This document shows, piece after piece, positions 5,735 to 9,496 of a stretch of 9,496 nucleotides of DNA (its first letter is position 1; each line of letters begins with the position of its first letter). Both the position numbers and the translations under genes were made by a program. Location of the stretch: positions 1 through 9,496 of the forward strand of contig CABPWH010000069.1 in the NCBI GenBank assembly GCA_902461085.1. The letters are read 5' to 3'. The notes beneath the pieces were generated by a model. That model worked only from the letters and a program-made list of their open reading frames with translations. It ran no database searches and was not told where the DNA came from. This DNA comes from an uncultured Collinsella sp. (lineage in GTDB: Bacteria > Actinomycetota > Coriobacteriia > Coriobacteriales > Coriobacteriaceae).

Positions 5735-5953
5735 CTATTTGTAGCGATAGGTGATGCGGCCGCGGGTCAGGTCGTACGGGGAAAGCTCCACGACAACCCT
5801 GTCACCGGGGAGAATACGGATGTAATTCATTCGGATCTTGCCAGAAATGTTACACAGAACCGAATGACCGTTCTCGAGCTCGACCTTAAACATGGCGTTG
5901 GGCAACGGTTCCTTTACCGTACCCTCGAGCTCAATTGCGTCTTCCTTCTTCAC
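5735..5953 (-). CDS. infA: Translation initiation factor IF-1
   Basis: IF-1 binds the A site of the 30S subunit and helps IF-2 and IF-3 select the initiator tRNA. The 72-residue product is a single OB fold with all conserved blocks: KKEDAIELEGTVKEPLPNAMF, VELENGHSVLCNISGKIR, MNYIRILPGDRVVVELSPYDL and the ending GRITYRYK. I chose GTG at 5953, which gives the usual family length; a TTG two codons upstream (5959) is an alternative. The Shine-Dalgarno is weak: GAGAAAG about 10 nt before the GTG. It is separated from map by 104 nt and from rpmJ by 150 nt, so it may be a small transcription unit within the cluster. Confidence 0.96.
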   Translation of the reverse strand: MKKEDAIELEGTVKEPLPNAMFKVELENGHSVLCNISGKIRMNYIRILPGDRVVVELSPYDLTRGRITYRYK

Positions 5954-5992
5954 AAGCAATCATCTTTCTCTAGAAAACGACAGCGATTGAGT

Positions 5993-6021
5993 ATTCTACA
6001 ACACGTATGTACGCATCGTAA
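5993..6021 (-). promoter_or_regulatory. Possible infA promoter
   Basis: In the 104-nt AT-rich map-infA gap, the minus strand has TTACGA (6021-6016, 3 of 6 to -35 consensus), a 17-bp spacer, and TAGAAT (5998-5993, 5 of 6 to -10 consensus), about 40 nt before the infA start. The break in tight gene spacing supports an internal promoter; the weak -35 argues for caution. An imperfect CTCCAC/GTGGAA stem lies just after the map stop, without a T-run. Confidence 0.3.
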
Positions 6022-6057
6022 TAACTTCGTAATGGCTCCACAACTAAGTGGAACTTG

Positions 6058-6846
6058 TTACATTTCTCCGCCTTGGAGCGAACACCAAGCACCTTGGGCA
6101 TCCGTGGTGAGAATCACCGGACCATCATTGGTAATGGCGACGGTGTTCTCGTAGTGCGCGGCGGGCAGGTGGTCGTTGGTCGTAACAATCCAACCGTCGG
6201 AGCCCGTGCTCACATGGTTGGAACCCATCGTAACCATCGGCTCGATGGCAATGACCATGCCGGCCTGGAGGCGAACGCCCCTCCCCTTCTTTCCATAGTT
6301 AGGAACATTGGGGTCCTCGTGCATCACGCGGCCAATGCCATGGCCCACATAATCACGAAGCACGCCGTAACCGTGAGACTCGGCGAGGGACTGAACGGCA
6401 TAACCGACGTCCCCGATATGGTTACCGGGAACAGCCTGCTCGATGGCAGCCTTAAGGCAATCACGCGTGACCTCGCACAAAGCCTTGGCTTCGGGCGTGG
6501 GGGTACCGACGAAAAACGTCCAAGCGTTATCGCCGACCCAACCGTCGACAACGGCTCCCGTATCGATGGAGATGATATCGCCATCGCGCAAGATCATGTC
6601 GGGATTGGGAATACCGTGAACCACGGCATCGTTGATCGATGCGCATATGGTCCCCGGGAACCCGCCGTAGCCCTTAAAGGCCGGGGTGCCGCCATGCATG
6701 CGGATAATCTGCTCCGCGAGCTGATCGAGCTCAAAGGTGGAAACACCGGGACGCACCATGGCTCCAACGTGGCGGAGCGCCATCTTAGATAGCGCTCCTG
6801 CCTTCTTCATCTGCTCGATTTGCGTTGCAGACTTAATCTTGATCAT
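6058..6846 (-). CDS. map: Methionine aminopeptidase type I
   Basis: This enzyme removes the N-terminal methionine from nascent proteins with small second residues. The 262-residue protein has the pita-bread fold signatures and all five metal ligands: D95 (SIDTGA), D106 (VGDNAW), H169 (VGHGIG), E202 (AIEPM) and E233 (HYENTV). Further active-site histidines are H77 (VHGIP) and H176 (MHEDP). There is no N-terminal zinc-finger or SH3-binding extension, so it is the short bacterial type Ia form. The ATG at 6846 overlaps the adk stop in an ATGA junction, so translation is probably coupled. The adk-map-infA order is the standard one in Gram-positive ribosomal clusters. Confidence 0.97.
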   Translation of the reverse strand: MIKIKSATQIEQMKKAGALSKMALRHVGAMVRPGVSTFELDQLAEQIIRMHGGTPAFKGYGGFPGTICASINDAVVHGIPNPDMILRDGDIISIDTGAVVDGWVGDNAWTFFVGTPTPEAKALCEVTRDCLKAAIEQAVPGNHIGDVGYAVQSLAESHGYGVLRDYVGHGIGRVMHEDPNVPNYGKKGRGVRLQAGMVIAIEPMVTMGSNHVSTGSDGWIVTTNDHLPAAHYENTVAITNDGPVILTTDAQGAWCSLQGGEM

Positions 6847-7469
6847 AGACCGAGAGCCTCTTTGACATCCCCGTACACGGTCTCACGAGCCTGGTCACCG
6901 TTGACCGACTTGAGCAGACCCTGGCCACGATAGTAGTCGACGAGCGGGCTCGTGGACTTCTCGTAGACGTCGAGACGGTTCTTGATGGTCTCGGGCTTGT
7001 CGTCGTCGCGCTGATACATCTCGCCGCCACACTTGGGGCAGGTAGCATCGGCAGCGGTGCCGGTGTAACCGCATGCGCGGCAGGTACGACGCGAAGACAG
7101 ACGATCGATAATGACCTCGGGGGCCACATCGACCAGAAGGGCACAGTCGATCTCGCGACCCATGGCGGAGAGCTCGGAATCGAGCGTCACAGCCTGGGCG
7201 GTGTTGCGCGGGAAACCGTCGAGGATGAAGCCCTGCTGGGCGTCATCGGCGGCAAGGCGCTCCTTGACAAGGTCGATTACGAGCTGGTCGGGAACGAGCT
7301 CGCCAGCGTCCATGTACTTCTTAGCCTGAATACCAAGCTCGGTGCCACCCTTGACGGCAGCACGCAGCAGGTCGCCCGTGGAAATGTGGGCGACGCCAAA
7401 CTCGGCGACGAGCTCCTGTGCGACGGTGCCCTTACCGGCACCCGGAGCTCCGAGCAATACGAGGTTCAT
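6843..7469 (-). CDS. adk: Adenylate kinase, zinc-containing long-LID form
   Basis: Adenylate kinase interconverts ATP + AMP and 2 ADP in the cytoplasm. The 208-residue protein has the P-loop GAPGAGKGT (residues 7-15), the AMP-site motif STGDLLR, the DGFPR motif (84-88) and a long LID domain. The LID carries four cysteines, C130, C133, C144 and C147 (CRACGYTG then CPKCGG), matching the structural zinc site of Gram-positive and actinobacterial enzymes. I chose the ATG at 7469: GGAGGA lies 6 nt upstream, whereas the in-frame TTG at 7475 would abut it. It lies 18 nt after secY and overlaps map by 4 nt. Confidence 0.97.
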   Translation of the reverse strand: MNLVLLGAPGAGKGTVAQELVAEFGVAHISTGDLLRAAVKGGTELGIQAKKYMDAGELVPDQLVIDLVKERLAADDAQQGFILDGFPRNTAQAVTLDSELSAMGREIDCALLVDVAPEVIIDRLSSRRTCRACGYTGTAADATCPKCGGEMYQRDDDKPETIKNRLDVYEKSTSPLVDYYRGQGLLKSVNGDQARETVYGDVKEALGL

Positions 7470-7487
7470 GAGCAATCCTCCTCTAGC

Positions 7488-8774
7488 CTATTTAAAGAAT
7501 CCATCGTAATCATACATCTTGATCTGGCCTTCGAGCTTATCGACCGTGTCGAGCACGACGCCGACCATGATGAGGATGGACGTGCCGCCAAATGCCTGAA
7601 TCAGCTGGTTACCCGTGAAGGAGAAGATGATCGAAGGCACGATGGCGATGAGCGCCAAAAAGACAGCGCTGGGAAGCGTGATCTTGTTGAGCGCGTTCTT
7701 GATGTAGGCCGCGGTAGCCCTACCCGGACGCACGCCCGGAATAAAGCCGCCCTGCTTCTTAAGGTTGTCGGCCGTGTCATCGGGGTTGAACACCATGGAG
7801 GTGTAGAAGTACGCGAAGAACACGATGAGGACAACGTTAAGCACCCAGTTGAGCCAGCCGCGCGAAAGCGCAGAGGCAACTGCCTGAATCCAGCCGATGC
7901 CGGGGAAGAACACGGCAATCTGAGCCGGGAAGTACAGCAGCGCCGAAGCGAAGATGATCGGCACGACACCCGCGGTGTTGACCTTGATGGGCAGGTAGGT
8001 GGTCTGGCCACCCATCATGCGACGGCCCACGACGCGCTTAGCGTAGGAGACCGGGATGCGGCGCTGGCCGCGCTCAAGGAAAACAATCAGCGGGATAACC
8101 AGCAGGATGATGGCGCAGATGATCACCATGGTGATGATGCCACCGGCATTGCCCTCGGTGCTGGAGAAGATAGCCTGCGGCAGACCGGCCATGATGTTCG
8201 CGAAGATGATCAGCGACATGCCATTGCCGATACCGCGCTGGGTGATGAGCTCACCAATCCACATGATCAGCATGGCGCCCGCGGTGAGTGTACCGACGAT
8301 CATGAGGTCGAAGATGATCTCGGGAGCGCCGGCGCCATTGAAGCTGATGCCGAAGCTCTTAAAGAGGAAGAGGTAACCCACGGAGTTGAGGATTGCCAGA
8401 GCCAGGGTGAGGTAACGCGAATACTGCGTAATCTTGGTCTGACCGACCTCGCCCTCGCGGGCAAGCTCATGCAGGGAAGGCACGACGGCCTGGAGCATCT
8501 GGAGGATGATCGAGCTGGTGATGTAAGGCATGATGCCCAGCGAAAACACCGACACATAGCTCAACGCGCCGCCAGAGAAAAGATTCAGGAGGGCCATAGC
8601 ACCTGCGGCGACCGAATTGTTATCGGTCGAGAAAAGGCCCAGCATCCCCTGGAAGGGAATGCCGGGCACAGGAACGTGCGCACCAATGCGGTACACGACG
8701 AGCATAGCTATGGTAAAAAGAATCTTTTCGCGCAATTCTTTGATGCGGAAAGCATTCTTAAGACCATTTAGCAC
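7488..8774 (-). CDS. secY: Preprotein translocase subunit SecY
   Basis: SecY is the channel of the SecYEG translocon, exporting or inserting proteins across the cytoplasmic membrane. The 428-residue protein shows ten hydrophobic segments, near residues 18-35, 72-97, 119-140, 152-172, 184-199, 211-233, 266-288, 310-329, 368-387 and 392-411. A plug-like stretch LFSGGALS precedes segment 2. Conserved motifs include ITQRGIGNGMSLIIF (177-191), the cytosolic loop RRIPVSYAKR (238-247) used in SecA and ribosome contact, and FNPDDTADNLKKQGGFIPG (329-347). The start is GTG at 8774, overlapping the rplO stop by 7 nt (GTGCTAA); GGAAAGG lies about 10 nt upstream inside rplO. Translation is probably coupled to rplO. 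Length is typical. Confidence 0.98.
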   Translation of the reverse strand: MLNGLKNAFRIKELREKILFTIAMLVVYRIGAHVPVPGIPFQGMLGLFSTDNNSVAAGAMALLNLFSGGALSYVSVFSLGIMPYITSSIILQMLQAVVPSLHELAREGEVGQTKITQYSRYLTLALAILNSVGYLFLFKSFGISFNGAGAPEIIFDLMIVGTLTAGAMLIMWIGELITQRGIGNGMSLIIFANIMAGLPQAIFSSTEGNAGGIITMVIICAIILLVIPLIVFLERGQRRIPVSYAKRVVGRRMMGGQTTYLPIKVNTAGVVPIIFASALLYFPAQIAVFFPGIGWIQAVASALSRGWLNWVLNVVLIVFFAYFYTSMVFNPDDTADNLKKQGGFIPGVRPGRATAAYIKNALNKITLPSAVFLALIAIVPSIIFSFTGNQLIQAFGGTSILIMVGVVLDTVDKLEGQIKMYDYDGFFK

Positions 8775-9217
8775 GGCAGCTCGACCTTTCCGCCGGCGGC
8801 CTCGATCTTGGCCTGCGCAGAAGCGCTGACCTTGTCGACCTTGACCGTGAACTTCTTGGTGAGCTCACCATTGCCGAGCACCTTGACGGGCTCGAACTCG
8901 CTCTTGGTGATGCGAGCGGCCTTAAGAGCGGCACCGTCGATCACAGCGCCGTCCTCGAACTTACGCTCGAGACGCTCAACGTTAACAGCGGTGTACTCGA
9001 TACGACGGGGGTTGCGGAAGCCCGGAAGCTTGGGCAGGCGCATAGCCAGCGGAGTCTGGCCACCCTCGAAGCCGGCACCCTTGGTGCCGCCAGAGCGGGA
9101 ACCCTGGCCCTTCTGGCCGCGGCCAGAAGTGGTGCCGTGACCCGAAGAATTGCCACGGCCGACGCGCTTGCGGTTCTTGGTGGAACCGGGCGCGGGAGTA
9201 AGATCGTGAAGCTGCAT
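8768..9217 (-). CDS. rplO: 50S ribosomal protein L15
   Basis: L15 is a late-assembly large-subunit protein that extends into the 23S rRNA core. The 149-residue sequence starts MQLHDLTPAPGSTKNRKRVG, followed by the glycine- and basic-rich extension GRGNSSGHGTTSGRGQKGQG and SRSGGTKGAGFEGGQTPL, both typical of bacterial L15. The globular C-terminal domain ends AQAKIEAAGGKVELPC. The terminal cysteine is slightly unusual and falls where the secY start codon overlaps. The GAGGAG Shine-Dalgarno is embedded in the last codons of rpmD, whose stop lies 3 nt before this ATG. Confidence 0.98.
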   Translation of the reverse strand: MQLHDLTPAPGSTKNRKRVGRGNSSGHGTTSGRGQKGQGSRSGGTKGAGFEGGQTPLAMRLPKLPGFRNPRRIEYTAVNVERLERKFEDGAVIDGAALKAARITKSEFEPVKVLGNGELTKKFTVKVDKVSASAQAKIEAAGGKVELPC

Positions 9218-9220
9218 TTA

Positions 9221-9403
9221 CTACTCCTCTACAATCTCGACAAGGTGCTTGACCTTGAAGATCATGCCGCGGACGGACTCGTTGTCAGCAATCTCGCGAA
9301 CCTCGCGGATCCTGTGGAGACCGAGGGCACGGACAGTACGGACCTGGTCCTGCTTGCAACCGTTGGTGCTGCGGACCTGCTTGATCTTGATGGTGTCAGC
9401 CAT
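9221..9403 (-). CDS. rpmD: 50S ribosomal protein L30
   Basis: L30 is a small large-subunit protein absent from some lineages but usual between rpsE and rplO in the spc operon. The 60-residue sequence MADTIKIKQVRSTNGCKQDQ, then VRTVRALGLHRIREVREIAD, carries the family's basic RALGLHRI core, and the length is typical. The ATG at 9403 lies 2 nt after the rpsE stop; GGAG 8 nt upstream is inside the rpsE coding end, so the two are probably translationally coupled. Confidence 0.97.
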   Translation of the reverse strand: MADTIKIKQVRSTNGCKQDQVRTVRALGLHRIREVREIADNESVRGMIFKVKHLVEIVEE

Positions 9404-9405
9404 GC

Positions 9406-9496
9406 TTAGTTCTCCTTACCGACGAACATCTCGGAGACCGTCAGGCCACGGCGAAACAAAAAACACACACAACCCGAAAGACTCCGAAGAACATGT
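9406..9496 (-). CDS. rpsE: 30S ribosomal protein S5, C-terminal end only, upstream part anomalous
   Basis: The position immediately before rpmD is that of rpsE in spc operons. The last 15 codons before the TAA at 9408-9406 read RRGLTVSEMFVGKEN, which resembles the S5 C-terminal RG-T-x-x-E motif. Further upstream in the same frame (bases 9454-9495) the translation is HVLRSLSGCVCFLF. This does not look like the alanine-rich helix and A-A-R-R approach expected in S5, and the other two minus frames do not either. The genuine coding match therefore appears to run only to about base 9453. The edge may be a contig end with poor-quality or chimeric sequence, or a real disruption; I favour an artefact. 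The S5 call rests on 15 residues plus position. Confidence 0.6.
   Translation of the reverse strand, partial: HVLRSLSGCVCFLFRRGLTVSEMFVGKEN

Noticed and set aside
5733..5746. CGCTA/TAGCG hairpin on the infA stop codon as a terminator
   Set aside because: The 5-bp stem overlaps coding sequence and has no T-run after it; kept only as part of the spacer description.
7386..8771. 461-codon open frame on the plus strand opposite secY
   Set aside because: Exactly antisense to an unmistakable secY. The His/Asp/Glu-rich translation is what the reverse of hydrophobic GC-biased codons produces, with no recognisable domain.
9221..9403. Considered whether L30 was truncated
   Set aside because: 60 residues is the normal length for bacterial L30, and both ends match the family.

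Overview
The window is a housekeeping block of a high-GC actinobacterium, most probably a Coriobacteriia member close to Collinsella. This is inferred from the protein sequences and gene order by recall; no database search was run. All recognised genes lie on the minus strand, so transcription runs from high to low coordinates.

Right to left, bases 9496-2575 hold the distal spc operon and the alpha operon in the standard order: rpsE (C-terminal end only), rpmD, rplO, secY, adk, map, infA, rpmJ, rpsM, rpsK, rpsD, rpoA, rplQ. They encode ribosomal proteins, the SecY translocon channel, adenylate kinase, methionine aminopeptidase, initiation factor IF1 and the RNA polymerase alpha subunit. Most junctions are 2-32 nt or overlap (rplO/secY by 7 nt, adk/map by 4 nt), as expected for coupled translation. 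Two larger gaps stand out: map-infA (104 nt, possible promoter) and infA-rpmJ (150 nt, several inverted repeats), so the alpha part may have its own leader. A strong intrinsic terminator with a UUCG loop closes the block after rplQ.

Bases 2482-1 hold truA (tRNA pseudouridine synthase), a divergent GT2-type glycosyltransferase-like gene with a TTG start and a possible 13-codon leader ORF ending one base before it, a 132-nt gap with a 9-bp inverted repeat, and the 5' part of argR (arginine repressor), cut by the left edge.

I see no mobile element, CRISPR array, tRNA, rRNA or clearly new system. The points worth a second look are the loss of S5-like sequence in the last 43 bases at the right edge, the degenerate glycosyltransferase and its leader ORF, the structured infA-rpmJ spacer, and the inverted repeat upstream of argR.
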